Part shown: positions 18,657 to 28,035 of the stretch, piece after piece | Layout: every line of letters starts with the position of its first letter | How positions within the stretch are numbered: the first letter of the stretch is position 1 | NCBI RefSeq assembly: GCF_014837245.1 | Contig: NZ_JACYFU010000002.1 | Location: 682,001 to 746,000 of the forward strand | Length of the DNA: 64,000 nucleotides | From: Devosia oryzisoli | Lineage (GTDB): Bacteria; Pseudomonadota; Alphaproteobacteria; Rhizobiales; Devosiaceae | Direction: 5' to 3' | Notes under the pieces: generated by a model | Databases searched by the model: none | Told to the model about the DNA's origin: nothing | Seen by the model: only the letters and a program-made list of their open reading frames with translations | Translations under genes and position numbers: made by a program

Positions 18657-19150
18657 AGCGATGACCTTTCTTCTGTCGTTGCTGCGGCCGGCGTCCTGCC
18701 GTCCGTTGTGTCGAAAATCCGTTCCATGTCCGGAATGATGATGAAGCCGCCGTTGCGCTTGCCGATCCCCTTGACGAAGTCGGGGCGCCAACGCATGCCC
18801 ACTCGCGGGGCTTCCTCGATCGAGGCGGCCTCGATGTCGGTGACGTCATGAACCTTGTCGGCCAGGATACCGGCAATGGTTGGCTCACCGTCGATGATGA
18901 CTTCCATGACGACGATGCGGGTATCTTGGTCTGGCTCCGGGCGCTGCATGCCGAACATGACGCGCAAGTCTGCCAGCGGCACGACGCGCCCCCGCACGTT
19001 GATCAAGCCGCCGACGAAGGGGAGCGCGTTGGGGACCTCGGTAATGGGCACGAGATCAAGGATCTCGCGCACCTGAGAGGCCTCGACGGCGAACAGCTCG
19101 TCCTGGAGGCGGATGGTCAGCGCCTTCATCGGCGCTTCAGAGGCGCTCAT
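18653..19150 (-). CDS. cheW: Chemotaxis coupling protein CheW (first copy)
   Basis: This 165-residue adaptor has the CheW core ([40 protein letters not shown]). Its stop and start overlap the neighbouring mcp and cheA genes by four bases on each side, so cheA, cheW and mcp are probably made in a fixed ratio. It should bridge the CheA P5 domain and the receptor tips. Confidence 0.95.
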   Translation of the reverse strand: MSASEAPMKALTIRLQDELFAVEASQVREILDLVPITEVPNALPFVGGLINVRGRVVPLADLRVMFGMQRPEPDQDTRIVVMEVIIDGEPTIAGILADKVHDVTDIEAASIEEAPRVGMRWRPDFVKGIGKRNGGFIIIPDMERIFDTTDGRTPAAATTEERSSL

Positions 19151-21165
19151 GCCGCCCTCCCGTTGAGGTTGCGGTCCACGTAGGACTGGCCGGAAGCGAC
19201 CAGATGCGCGGTGTCGAGGATTAGCGCCACGCTGCCATCGCCCAGGATGGTCGCCCCGGAGAACGACTTGATGTCCGAGTGGAGCTTGGAGAGCTGCTTG
19301 ATGACGGTCTGGTTGTTGCCGATGATCTGGTCGACCACGAGCCCCACCCGCCCTTCGCCGGAGGAGACGATCACGACCTTCTGGTGCAGTTCACGCGGCG
19401 CGGTGATGCCGAAGACCTCCCGCAGCCGCAGGTAGGGCACGAGACTGCCGCGGATGTCGAGGAAGTTGCGGCCCTTCGCCTGCCCTTCAAGGCCCTCGGG
19501 CAGCTCGACACATTCTTCGACTGCGGCAAGGGGAATGGTGTAGCGGCCGGTGCCCACGCGCACGAGCATGCCATCGATGATCGCGAGCGTCAGCGGCAGG
19601 CGCAGGGTCATGGTCGTCCCCTCGCCCGGCCGGGTCGACACCTCGATGGTGCCGCGCAACCCATCGATGGTGCGCTTGACGACATCCATTCCGACACCGC
19701 GACCGGAGAGCGAGGTCACTTCCTTGGCGGTCGAAAAGCCCGGGGCGAAGATCAGCTGATGCAACTCGCCATCAGTCAGCTTGGTTTCGGGGGTGATGAG
19801 CCTGTTCTCCTCGGCCTTGGCGCGGATGCGGGCGGCGTCGAGCCCAGCGCCATCGTCACTGACCGAGATGGCGACTTCGGCGCCGGAATAGACCGCGGAC
19901 AGCCGCACCTGCCCCTTGGCCGGCTTGCCGGCGGCGGCACGGCGCTCGGCCGTCTCAAGGCCATGGTCCACCGAATTGCGGATCAGGTGCACCAGCGGGT
20001 CGGCGAGACGCTCGATCATGGTCTTGTCGAGCTCGGTTTCCTCGCCGGTGGTGATGAAGTCGATGGGCTTGCCTAACTCGCCCGAAAGATCGTGGACCAG
20101 CCGCCTGAAGCGGCCGAACAGGCTGCCGATGGGCACCATGCGGATGCCCATGGTGGTGTCGCGCAGGCCCGAGGACAGGCGCTCGAGTTCTTCGGCGATG
20201 GTCTTCAATGCCGTGTCCGAACTGAGCGCGGCAATCTGGCTGAGGCGCGCCTGGGCGATGACCAGCTCCCCAACGCGGTCCATCAACTCGTCCAGTCTTT
20301 CCGCGGGAACCCGCAAGGAGCTGGCGGCTGGCTTGTCCGTTTCCGCCTTCTCCTGCGCCTTTGCACGCGGTGGAACCGGCACTGCGGCAGGTTCCTGGGC
20401 TCTTGGCGCCGCGGCCAGCTGGGTATGCTCTTCGAGGTCGATCGCGGCTGCGGGAGCTCTTTCCAGCGGCACTAGACTGAGTTCCATGCTGTCGCGCAGG
20501 AACAGGAAGACGTCGTCGATCGCGCTCGTCGGGTCGTCGGCCTCGATGTCCACCTGCCAGCCGATCTGCGGCACCTCGGGGTCGAGGATATCGAGATCGG
20601 GAATTCGGTCCGTCAGTGCAGTAACAGTGATCGGGCCGATTTGCGCGAGTTCATCGAGCAGCAGCAGCGGGTTGGTGCCGTAGACGAGGGCGTCCGATGG
20701 CAGGAAGAATGTCAGCCGCCAGAGGCGCGTGGTGTCGACTTTCTGCGCGGGCGTGCGCTCGGCGACTGGCGACGGCGCCACGGGTTCAACAGGCGTTCCT
20801 TCGACCACTTGTCGCAACTGGGACAGGATGACGTCGCCCCCCGTGATCCGTCTGTCCGGGTTTTCAATCAGGCGGTGGATGTGATCCTTGGCGTCAAGCG
20901 CCACGCCGATCAGGGCCTTGGTCGCCTCGCTCTGGCCCTTGCGCACCCGGTCAAAGGCCGTTTCGAACTCGTGCACGAATTCGGCGACGGCGGTAAACCC
21001 GAACATCGCGCCCGAGCCCTTTATAGTATGGAGGGCCCGAAAGGCGGAGTTGATGAGGTCGCCATTGCCGGGATCCTGCTCAAGGTCGAGCAGCCCCGCT
21101 TCGAGCAGATCGAGCAGCTCGCGCGCCTCCTGGCGGAATGTCTCGGTGGGGTCGGAGATGTTCAT
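19147..21165 (-). CDS. cheA: Chemotaxis histidine kinase CheA
   Basis: This 672-residue kinase phosphorylates CheY and CheB in response to receptor state. Domains in order: HPt with the phospho-His at residue 46 (ALHTIKGSGAMFGF); a variable P2-like region to about 290; a dimerisation domain; an HATPase domain with N box HLIRNSVDHGLE, G1 DDGAGLD and G2 GRGVGMDVV; and a C-terminal CheW-like domain (IPLAAVEECVELP). All catalytic boxes are intact. The gene overlaps cheY upstream and cheW downstream by four bases each. Confidence 0.97.
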   Translation of the reverse strand: MNISDPTETFRQEARELLDLLEAGLLDLEQDPGNGDLINSAFRALHTIKGSGAMFGFTAVAEFVHEFETAFDRVRKGQSEATKALIGVALDAKDHIHRLIENPDRRITGGDVILSQLRQVVEGTPVEPVAPSPVAERTPAQKVDTTRLWRLTFFLPSDALVYGTNPLLLLDELAQIGPITVTALTDRIPDLDILDPEVPQIGWQVDIEADDPTSAIDDVFLFLRDSMELSLVPLERAPAAAIDLEEHTQLAAAPRAQEPAAVPVPPRAKAQEKAETDKPAASSLRVPAERLDELMDRVGELVIAQARLSQIAALSSDTALKTIAEELERLSSGLRDTTMGIRMVPIGSLFGRFRRLVHDLSGELGKPIDFITTGEETELDKTMIERLADPLVHLIRNSVDHGLETAERRAAAGKPAKGQVRLSAVYSGAEVAISVSDDGAGLDAARIRAKAEENRLITPETKLTDGELHQLIFAPGFSTAKEVTSLSGRGVGMDVVKRTIDGLRGTIEVSTRPGEGTTMTLRLPLTLAIIDGMLVRVGTGRYTIPLAAVEECVELPEGLEGQAKGRNFLDIRGSLVPYLRLREVFGITAPRELHQKVVIVSSGEGRVGLVVDQIIGNNQTVIKQLSKLHSDIKSFSGATILGDGSVALILDTAHLVASGQSYVDRNLNGRAA

Positions 21166-21530
21166 GCCCCGGTGACCTTCTTGATGACGGCCAGAAGCTG
21201 GTCCTGCTTGAAGGGCTTCACGATCCAGCCGGTGGCGCCCGCTTCCTTGGCCTGACGCTTGAGGTCCTCATCGGACTCCGTGGTCAGGAGGATGATCGGG
21301 ATGCCCTTGCTGGAGGGGTGCTGGCGGTATTTGCGGATGAATTCGATGCCGTTGAGGACCGGCATGTTGAGGTCGGTCAGCACGGCGTGGACGGTATTGG
21401 TGGTGGCCTTGTCGTAGCCCTCGGCGCCGTTGGCGGCCTCGATGACGTCGAGCCCGGCACCCGTAAGGGTCATGGCCACCATCTGGCGGATGGACGCGGA
21501 GTCGTCGATGGTGAGGATGGTCTTGCTCAT
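21162..21530 (-). CDS. cheY: Chemotaxis response regulator CheY
   Basis: This 122-residue single-domain receiver has Asp9-Asp10, phosphoacceptor Asp53 (VLTDLNMPVLNG), the switch Thr (LLTTES) and Lys105 (WIVKPFK). It should carry the signal from CheA to the flagellar motor or act as a phosphate sink. It is the second gene of the operon, three bases after the STAS gene. No second cheY is in the cluster. Confidence 0.96.
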   Translation of the reverse strand: MSKTILTIDDSASIRQMVAMTLTGAGLDVIEAANGAEGYDKATTNTVHAVLTDLNMPVLNGIEFIRKYRQHPSSKGIPIILLTTESDEDLKRQAKEAGATGWIVKPFKQDQLLAVIKKVTGA

Positions 21531-21533
21531 GGC

Positions 21534-21863
21534 TCAGGCCCTTGGCAGCGGTTCGGAAACGGGTGACCAGAAGGATGCCTGCGCCTGGCCCTCGGCCAGA
21601 AAGCCGGCCGCCTGGAGCACATCGGCCAGCGCTGCCCCAAGGGGAGCCAGCATCACCACGGACTTGTCCAGTTCGGCCGCCTTGTTGCGTGCCGAAAGAA
21701 GCGACTGAACGGTCGTCAGGTCCGCCGCCGTCACCGTCTGCGTGTCGATGCCGATCCGATCGTGATGTGAAATTGTCTCCCGCAGACTTGCCAGCACGTT
21801 CTGTGCCGATCTGATGCCTGCGTCAGCGCTCAAGACGAGCGTGTGGTATCGTTCATCGGCCAT
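21534..21863 (-). CDS. STAS-domain protein at the head of the che operon
   Basis: This 109-residue protein has the STAS (anti-sigma antagonist-like) pattern: a strand 'DRIGIDTQTVTAADLTTVQ' followed by a helix and 'SVVMLAPLGAALADVLQAAG'. STAS proteins are small protein-interaction modules. The residue where SpoIIAA is phosphorylated (Asp-Ser) is Ala-Ala-Asp-Leu here, so regulation by Ser phosphorylation is unlikely. It directly precedes cheY, the place occupied in other rhizobial che operons by a small accessory protein that helps CheA bind CheY. A similar accessory role is inferred from position only. Confidence 0.82.
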   Translation of the reverse strand: MADERYHTLVLSADAGIRSAQNVLASLRETISHHDRIGIDTQTVTAADLTTVQSLLSARNKAAELDKSVVMLAPLGAALADVLQAAGFLAEGQAQASFWSPVSEPLPRA

Positions 21864-22311
21864 GTGCGTGGCCGGCCTGAAGGGTGATCTGGTCTGACAT
21901 TCTGTCTTTCTACCGTTGAAAGTGGGGTGGGAACCGGTAGGCGTTTATGCGTGTCCGTACGCTTGCTACGTTTGACTCTATTGCTGTTTCTGCGGCATCG
22001 TATTCCCATCCGACGCAACACTATAGTTTCATCTCCAGCTTAAACATTAGTTACAGCATGGAACCCGTGATGATTTTTGTTGAAGAGATTTCAAAACAGT
22101 ATTCAGCAGTAAAAGTAACATACGGCGACGCAAGCATTCGGTTGATTCCAGCCTGACGGGCTGGGCGGCAGAATCCGGCCATCAAGACTCAGAATCCAAT
22201 GCGCAAGACTCTCCAGTAGAACACGCTGGATTCACTATGCGCATTACGGTGGCCCGCATCTGGTCGCGGCCGAGGTCCGGAATAGTGATGACGAGAGAAA
22301 GTCGCTTCGGT
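21864..22311. other. AT-richer intergenic region upstream of the che operon (448 bp)
   Basis: Composition changes sharply between about 21940 and 22150, which is much richer in A and T than the flanks. It must carry the promoter of the minus-strand che operon, but I cannot assign a convincing -35/-10 pair. A plus-strand frame of 69 codons (21947-22156) exists but has no ribosome site and no family resemblance, so I do not call it a gene. No RNA gene is recognised. Confidence 0.5.
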
Positions 22312-23361
22312 TCAGAAGTCAGCAGCGTCCGCAACGGGGGCCGACTGCATCAGCGCCATTATTTCCGGCCATTTGGCGCGGAAGGCCGTCACGCATTTGG
22401 GATCGAAGTGACTGCCGCTGGAGCGAACGATCTCGGCGTAGGCTTTTTCGATCGGCCAGGCGGCCTTGTATGACCGTTCAGAGCACAGCGCGTCGAAGAC
22501 ATCCGCGATAGCGACGATGCGCGCTTCAATGGGAATGTCGGTCTGTGACAATTGATCAGGGTAGCCGCCGCCGTCCCAGCGTTCGTGATGGCTCTGGGCG
22601 ATCAGTTCGGCGGTCCGGATCAACTCGCTGTCACCGTTGCCGAGGATACGAGCACCAATGGTCACGTGCTCGCGCATCTTGGCCATTTCGTCGGGCGACA
22701 GTTTGCCCGGCTTGGTCAGGATAGCATCCGCAATTCCGATCTTGCCGATGTCGTGCAGGGGCGCAGCCAGATAGATCATGCGGCAGCGCTCGGCAGAGAG
22801 GCCTACGCCTTCGGCAATCATCCGGCTGATCAGCGCGACGCGCGACACATGTTCACCCGTGTCCCCGTCGCGATACTCGATGGCACGGCCGAGCCGGGAG
22901 ATGATCTCCTCCTCCCGGGCGAGCAGGTGTGCTGTGGCGCGCTCGACTTCGCGTGCCAACCAGTTGGCGCGATCCGCCAATTCCACCTGCGCCTGGCGCA
23001 GCGCCAGAAGATTGGCCGCGCGCGCCTGGAGCTCAGTCGGATCGAACGGCTTGTGGAGGAAATCGGTAGCACCCGCCTTGATGGCCTCGATCCGAACGCT
23101 CGCGTCGAGGTCGGACGTGACCATGACGATGGGCACGATGTGATAGGCCGGGCGAGCGCGGAGCGCGGCCGTAAAGGCCACGCCGTCCATCTCGGGCATG
23201 ATGTTGTCAACCACAACCAGGTCGAACTGTGTCTGGGCGCATTTTTCGAGCGCCTCCACGGGATTGAGGCAGAGCTCAACCTCGCCGATGACGGCCTCAC
23301 GCAGGATGGCAGCGATCAATGCCAGGCTCGACCGGCTGTCATCGACAATGAGCAGACGCAT
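22312..23361 (-). CDS. Response regulator with HD-GYP cyclic-di-GMP phosphodiesterase domain
   Basis: This 349-residue protein has an N-terminal receiver with Asp7-Asp8, phosphoacceptor Asp52 and Lys104. A short helical linker follows, then an HD-GYP domain from about 150. The HD pair is His203-Asp204 (LHDIGKIG), and the GYP signature lies at 266-268 (HHERWDGGGYP). HD-GYP enzymes hydrolyse cyclic-di-GMP and so favour swimming over attachment. No partner kinase gene is adjacent. It shares orientation with the che operon but is separated from it by 448 bases, so it is probably a separate transcript. Confidence 0.93.
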   Translation of the reverse strand: MRLLIVDDSRSSLALIAAILREAVIGEVELCLNPVEALEKCAQTQFDLVVVDNIMPEMDGVAFTAALRARPAYHIVPIVMVTSDLDASVRIEAIKAGATDFLHKPFDPTELQARAANLLALRQAQVELADRANWLAREVERATAHLLAREEEIISRLGRAIEYRDGDTGEHVSRVALISRMIAEGVGLSAERCRMIYLAAPLHDIGKIGIADAILTKPGKLSPDEMAKMREHVTIGARILGNGDSELIRTAELIAQSHHERWDGGGYPDQLSQTDIPIEARIVAIADVFDALCSERSYKAAWPIEKAYAEIVRSSGSHFDPKCVTAFRAKWPEIMALMQSAPVADAADF

Positions 23362-23486
23362 GCGTTTGGTCCCTGGTCCTGGGGCGATACTAGCCAGCGC
23401 TGCTTATGCCAAGCTTAACGGCGGAGGACGAAGCGCGTCGGTTTGCGCAACGAAGGGAAAAGCAAAGGAGCGATCCGACGCGCTGC

Positions 23487-24218
23487 CTAGGCCGTCCAGC
23501 CGCCGTCGATGATATGCACCTGTCCGGTCGTGTAGGTGGCGCCGGCGAGATAGACCGCAAGATCGGCCACCTCATCGGGCCGGGCGATGCGGCCGATGGG
23601 CTGGCGAGCGATGAAGGCCTTGCGCGCTGCCTCGACATCCCCCGTCGCGGCCCAGCGCTGGTGCAGGCTGGGCGAATCCACCGTGCCCGGGCAGATGGCA
23701 TTGACGCGGATATTGCTCGTGGTGAAATCGGCGGCGATCGACTTGGTCAGACCGACGACGGCTGCCTTGGAGATGGAGTACGCAGCGCGGTTGGGGACAC
23801 CCTTCACCGATGAAGCGACCGTGGCCATGTTGATGATCGCCCCGTCCTTGCGCTCCAGCATCTGCGGCAACACGGCCTGGATCGTCCGGATCTGCGCCTT
23901 GACGTTGAGGTTCAGCGCAAAATCGAGATCGGCATCGCTCATCTCCAGCACCGTGCCCGAATGGACGACACCGGCGCAGTTGAACAGGACGTCGATCCGG
24001 CCGATCTCGGTCACCGCAGCCTTGACGGCTTGATCTGACAAGACGTCGAGAACACGAGTGGAAATGTTCTGGGCGCCCTCGAGCTGGGCAAGAAGCTCGG
24101 CATTGATGTCAGTGGCGACCACTCGCGCACCGGCGCGGGCGAAGGCTTCTGCGGAGGCGCGACCGATGCCTTGCGCAGCGGCGGTGATGAGAACGACTTT
24201 GCCGGCGAGGTCAGCCAT
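23487..24218 (-). CDS. SDR family NAD-dependent oxidoreductase
   Basis: This 243-residue classical short-chain dehydrogenase has a cofactor loop ITAAAQGIGRA (the usual first Gly is Ala), Asp37 after beta-2 favouring NAD, the NNAG-like FNCAGVV, and catalytic Tyr147-x3-Lys151. Length and the ending TGQVHIIDGGWTA resemble 3-hydroxybutyrate and 2-keto-3-deoxy-fuconate dehydrogenases. It follows the Rbs-type binding-protein gene across a spacer with strong hairpins, so it probably oxidises the imported sugar or its acid. The substrate is not certain. Confidence 0.9.
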   Translation of the reverse strand: MADLAGKVVLITAAAQGIGRASAEAFARAGARVVATDINAELLAQLEGAQNISTRVLDVLSDQAVKAAVTEIGRIDVLFNCAGVVHSGTVLEMSDADLDFALNLNVKAQIRTIQAVLPQMLERKDGAIINMATVASSVKGVPNRAAYSISKAAVVGLTKSIAADFTTSNIRVNAICPGTVDSPSLHQRWAATGDVEAARKAFIARQPIGRIARPDEVADLAVYLAGATYTTGQVHIIDGGWTA

Positions 24219-24240
24219 GTTTGTCCTTGAGGTGTTCGTG

Positions 24241-24290
24241 GCCGCTTCCGGCCGGAAGCGGCTCCCTCCCCCTTAGGGGAAGGAGCCGCT
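24241..24290 (-). terminator. Two overlapping, mutually exclusive hairpins between binding-protein and SDR genes
   Basis: GCCGCTTCCGG and CCGGAAGCGGC form a perfect 22-base palindrome at 24241-24262. A second stem uses AGCGGCTCC (24257-24265) with GGAGCCGCT (24282-24290) around an inner CCCC/GGGG stem. The two share 24257-24262, so only one can form at a time. The position, directly after the binding-protein stop, fits an intercistronic attenuator or 3'-end stabiliser. Confidence 0.6.
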
Positions 24291-24294
24291 GTCT

Positions 24295-25242
24295 TCAGTC
24301 GTACAGGACGGCCGCGATCTCGGGGTCGTCCATATTGGTGGCGTCGTACCAGTTGAAACCGGAGTCGATGACTTTGGGAAGGGTTTCGCCCTTGAGCGCG
24401 CCCACGGCAGCCTTGACGGTTTCGTAGCCGATCCCGACCGGGTTCTGCGTGATAGCGCCGGCCATGACGCCCGACTTGATCATGCCCTTCTGGGCGGCAC
24501 CGCTATCGAAGCCGATCACGACGATGTCGCTGCCCAGTTCGGTCTTGCCGTTGGCCACACCGATGGCCGAGCCTTCATTGGCGCCGAAGATGCCCTTGAG
24601 GTCAGGATTGGCCAGCAGGATGGACTTGGTGATCTCGGTCGACTGCAGCTGATCGCCGCCGCCATACTGGACGCTCACCACTTCGATATTGGGGTGCGCC
24701 TCTTTCATGCGATTGACGAAGCCGTCCACTCGGTCGATGCCAGTGCGGCTGGTCTGGTCATGGGCGACGACCGCAACCTTGCCCTCATCGCCGATGAGTT
24801 CTGCCATCTTGTCGGCAGCCAGCGCGGCCGCCGCAACGTTGTCCGTGGTGACGGTGGTCAGCGGAATGTCGCTGTCCACGCCACTGTCGAAAGCGATGAC
24901 GGGGATATTGGCGGCCTTAGCCTGTTCGAGGAGCGGAGTCGCCGCCTGCGAGTCGAGCGCTGCAAAGCCGATGGCGCTGGGATTGCGCGACAATGCCGCG
25001 GCCAGCATGTCCATCTGCCGGTCGACCTGGGATTCGGTGTCGGGTCCTTCGAAGGTGACCTTGACGCCCAGTTCTTCGCCGGCCTTGTCGGCCCCGGCCT
25101 TCACGGCCTGCCAGAACTGATGCTGGAAGCCCTTGGAGATGAGCGCAATATCGTAATTGTCCTGCGCGATAGACGGCACGCCGGCGGTGGCCAGCATGGC
25201 CAGGGCGCTGAAGGCGCCGAGGACGGTGCGACGGGTGAGCAT
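24295..25242 (-). CDS. Sugar-binding protein of CUT2 (Rbs-type) ABC importer
   Basis: This 315-residue periplasmic protein belongs to the ribose-binding-like family (peripla_BP_4). A signal peptide with an Arg pair (MLTRRTVLGAFSALAMLATA) is cleaved near PSIAQ. Family features include IALISKGFQHQFWQAVKAGA at the mature start and GIFGANEGSAIGVANG in the second lobe. ATG 25242 is supported by GGGAGGAT upstream; a longer frame upstream has no signal peptide at its start. It is followed by a hairpin spacer and the SDR gene. The substrate is probably a monosaccharide or polyol. Confidence 0.93.
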   Translation of the reverse strand: MLTRRTVLGAFSALAMLATAGVPSIAQDNYDIALISKGFQHQFWQAVKAGADKAGEELGVKVTFEGPDTESQVDRQMDMLAAALSRNPSAIGFAALDSQAATPLLEQAKAANIPVIAFDSGVDSDIPLTTVTTDNVAAAALAADKMAELIGDEGKVAVVAHDQTSRTGIDRVDGFVNRMKEAHPNIEVVSVQYGGGDQLQSTEITKSILLANPDLKGIFGANEGSAIGVANGKTELGSDIVVIGFDSGAAQKGMIKSGVMAGAITQNPVGIGYETVKAAVGALKGETLPKVIDSGFNWYDATNMDDPEIAAVLYD

Positions 25243-25324
25243 GGTGATCCTCCCAAACTGCTCGTTCTTATGGGGTCGTGAAGCGACCTCTTGATGTTGG
25301 CGCGGATGCGCGGATGGTCGGTGC

Positions 25325-26320
25325 CTAAAGAGAGCGGCGCCGCAGTATGTCGGCATAGACCGCCAAGATGATGATGGTGCCGGTGACGACCGTCTGCCAT
25401 TCCTGGGGTACGGAGAGAATGCGCAGGCCATTGGCCAGCACAGAAATGATGAGGGCACCGATCAGCGTGCCCAGTACGGTGCCGCGACCGCCCGAGAGCG
25501 AGGTCCCGCCAATGACCACCGCAGCAATGGCGTCAAGCTCGTAGCCCTGCCCCAGCGCCGGCTGTGCCGAATTGAGGCGGCTGGCGATCAGGAGACCGGC
25601 GATGCCGCAGATGGAGCTCGAGGTGGCATAGACGGCGATCTTCCAGCGATCGACATTGACGCCCGAAAGCCGCACGGCCTCTTCGTTGGAGCCGAGGGCG
25701 AAGGTGTAGCGACCCAGTGCGGTCCGCGAGAGCACAAAGGCAGCGATCAGCGCGACGGCAAAGAGAATGACGACGCCGTTGGGGATGGGCAGCGCCGGCA
25801 GGATCGCGCCGATGAACGAGCCCTGCGCGATCTGCGTGAAACCGGGCGTGTCGTTGAAATAGATGGGCTTGGTACCGGAAATGACCAGCGACAGGCCCTT
25901 GAGGATCAGCATCATGCCGAGCGTGGCGATGAAGGGCGGGACCTTGAGCTTGGCGATGACCGTGCCGGAAACCAGGCCGGAGACAGTGCCCGCAAGAATG
26001 GCGGCGACGATGCCGACCGGCAGCGGCAGGCCCCAGAACGTCAGCACGACGCCTGCCACGACCGCGCAAAAGGTCATCAGCGTGCCGACCGACAGATCTA
26101 TGCCGCCAGTGATAATGACCAGCGTCGCCGCGATGGCCAGCACGCCGTTGACCGACGTGGCCTGCAGGATAGCGAGAATGTTCTGAGTCTGCATGAAATT
26201 GGGCGAGGCGAGCGAAAACACGATCACCAGCGCAATCAGCCCGGAGAACGCCAGGAGGCGGTGAAAAGCGCCTGAAACGCGCGGGCTGGAGCGGACGGCG
26301 GGAGCAGTGGCGTCGGTCAT
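25325..26320 (-). CDS. Sugar ABC transporter permease, RbsC type
   Basis: This 331-residue protein has about nine to ten membrane helices and the family markers GGIDLSVGTLM and IGGTSLSGGRGTVLGT. It should form a homodimeric pore, as CUT2 importers use one permease gene. It sits between the ATPase gene (33-base gap) and the binding-protein gene. Confidence 0.94.
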   Translation of the reverse strand: MTDATAPAVRSSPRVSGAFHRLLAFSGLIALVIVFSLASPNFMQTQNILAILQATSVNGVLAIAATLVIITGGIDLSVGTLMTFCAVVAGVVLTFWGLPLPVGIVAAILAGTVSGLVSGTVIAKLKVPPFIATLGMMLILKGLSLVISGTKPIYFNDTPGFTQIAQGSFIGAILPALPIPNGVVILFAVALIAAFVLSRTALGRYTFALGSNEEAVRLSGVNVDRWKIAVYATSSSICGIAGLLIASRLNSAQPALGQGYELDAIAAVVIGGTSLSGGRGTVLGTLIGALIISVLANGLRILSVPQEWQTVVTGTIIILAVYADILRRRSL

Positions 26321-26353
26321 GGCTTTCCCTCGATTTTCCGCTGTTGCGTGAGG

Positions 26354-27895
26354 CTATCCCGCATGGCGCACCTGCATGGACGGTTCGCGCTGGGTGGCAA
26401 GGCGCATGATCTCTTCCTGACTGGTGCCGCCAGGCAGAAAGCCGGTCAGGCGACCCTCGCACATCACCGCGATGCGGTGGCTGAGGCGGAGCACCTCGGG
26501 CAATTCCGAGGAGATGACGATGATCGCCTTGCCCTGTGCGGCGAGCGTATTGAGCAGCTTGTAGATTTCGGTCTTTGCGCCCACGTCGATGCCACGCGTC
26601 GGTTCATCGAAGATGAGAATGTCGCAGTCGCGCAGCAGCCACTTGGCAATGACCACCTTTTGCTGATTGCCACCCGAGAGCAGCCGCGCTTCCTGGGTCT
26701 CGCTTGGCGTCTTGATCGACAGTTGGCGGATGTAGCCCCTGGCCGCATCGCGCATGGCCGCATCGTTGAGGATGCCGCCCGGGCCGGTGAACCGTTCGAG
26801 GCTCGGCAGCGCGATGTTGTTGCGCACGTCGAGCCCGGTCGCGAGACCGAAAAGTTTTCGATCCTCGGAGAGATACCCGATGCCGCTGGCGACCGCATCC
26901 CTGGGGGTCGAAATGCCGACACGCTTGCCATGCACCCAGATTTCTCCGCTCTCGCGGCGGTCGGCGCCGAATATGGCCCGGGCGACCTCCGTCCGTCCGG
27001 CCCCCATGAGACCGGCGAACCCGAGAATTTCGCCTTGGCGAACCGAGAAGCTGACGTCGCGGATTTCCCGCCCGCGATTGAGGTTGCGCACTTCGAGCGC
27101 AACCGGCGCATCGGCAGTGTTGGGTACGACGAAGGTCTCGCTGCCAAGCGTGCGCCCGACCATCATGGAGATGATCGTCTCGATGGGTGTTTCGGCGGCG
27201 GGGACGGTGCCGACATATTCGCCGTCCCGCATGACGGTGACGCGGTCGGATATGCGCTTGATCTCGTCCATCTTGTGCGAAATGTAGACGATACCGACGC
27301 CCTCAGCCTTAAGCCGGTTGATGATGGCAAAGAGCTCGGCGATTTCTGCGTCATTCAGCGCCGCCGTCGGCTCGTCCATGATGAGAACGCGCGACCGGTA
27401 GCTCAGGGCCTTGGCAATCTCGACCATCTGCTGCTTGGCGATGGTCAGGCTCTCCACCACGACAGTGGGGTCGAGCCGCAGGTTCATCGAGTCGAAGATG
27501 GCCTGCGCGTCGCGATTGAGGGCGCGCTCGTCGAGAATGCCGAAGCGACGGGGCTCGCGACCGATGAATATGTTCTGCGCCGCGGTCAGGTCCCGCATTA
27601 GCGCCAGTTCCTGGTGGATAATGCCGATGCCGCGATCCTGCGCTTCGCGCGGGGAGGCAATTTCGCTGGGCCGACCATCGAGCAGGATTGTACCAGCATC
27701 CCGCTGGTAGACGCCGGAAAGGATCTTCATCAGCGTCGACTTGCCGGCGCCGTTCTCTCCCATGAGGGCGTGCACTTCTCCGGGCAGGAGTTGGAAGCGC
27801 GCCTGAGACAGGGCGCGCACGCCAGGGAACGACTTGTCGATGCCGGTCATCTCGACCAACGGCACGACAGGCGCGCTCTCCCGTGGCTCCACCAT
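26354..27895 (-). CDS. Sugar ABC transporter ATP-binding protein, RbsA type (tandem ATPase)
   Basis: This 513-residue protein has two ATPase halves as in RbsA/XylG/MglA. The first has [14 protein letters not shown] and [16 protein letters not shown]. The second has a degenerate Walker A ([11 protein letters not shown]), normal for the family, and [15 protein letters not shown] with [14 protein letters not shown] start it at ATG 27895, with GGGAGG eight bases upstream, rather than at 27919. It is first in the transporter operon and divergent from the GntR gene at 28036. Confidence 0.94.
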   Translation of the reverse strand: MVEPRESAPVVPLVEMTGIDKSFPGVRALSQARFQLLPGEVHALMGENGAGKSTLMKILSGVYQRDAGTILLDGRPSEIASPREAQDRGIGIIHQELALMRDLTAAQNIFIGREPRRFGILDERALNRDAQAIFDSMNLRLDPTVVVESLTIAKQQMVEIAKALSYRSRVLIMDEPTAALNDAEIAELFAIINRLKAEGVGIVYISHKMDEIKRISDRVTVMRDGEYVGTVPAAETPIETIISMMVGRTLGSETFVVPNTADAPVALEVRNLNRGREIRDVSFSVRQGEILGFAGLMGAGRTEVARAIFGADRRESGEIWVHGKRVGISTPRDAVASGIGYLSEDRKLFGLATGLDVRNNIALPSLERFTGPGGILNDAAMRDAARGYIRQLSIKTPSETQEARLLSGGNQQKVVIAKWLLRDCDILIFDEPTRGIDVGAKTEIYKLLNTLAAQGKAIIVISSELPEVLRLSHRIAVMCEGRLTGFLPGGTSQEEIMRLATQREPSMQVRHAG

Positions 27896-27979
27896 TATGG
27901 CATCCTCCCGCGGTCGCACCGCTCCAGGGGCGGTTGCAACCGGGGACGAGCTAAGGGCAACACGGCCAGGCTGTCAAGC

Positions 27980-27988
27980 GGTCAGACC
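27980..27988. promoter_or_regulatory. Candidate GntR operator between rbsA-like and GntR genes
   Basis: GGTCAGACC is a perfect palindrome with one central base, lying in the 140-base divergent spacer about 48 bases before the GntR start. FadR-type GntR proteins often bind GGTC/GACC-like or TGGT-ACCA half-sites. It is short, so chance occurrence cannot be excluded. Confidence 0.35.
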
Positions 27989-28035
27989 AGTGGACACGGG
28001 CTGCCGGTGTCAGTAGAACTTCATCAGGGGGCAGG

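Noticed and set aside
21947-22156. 69-codon plus-strand frame in the AT-rich region before the che operon
   Set aside because: No ribosome site, no similarity I recognise, and the region is expected to hold promoters.
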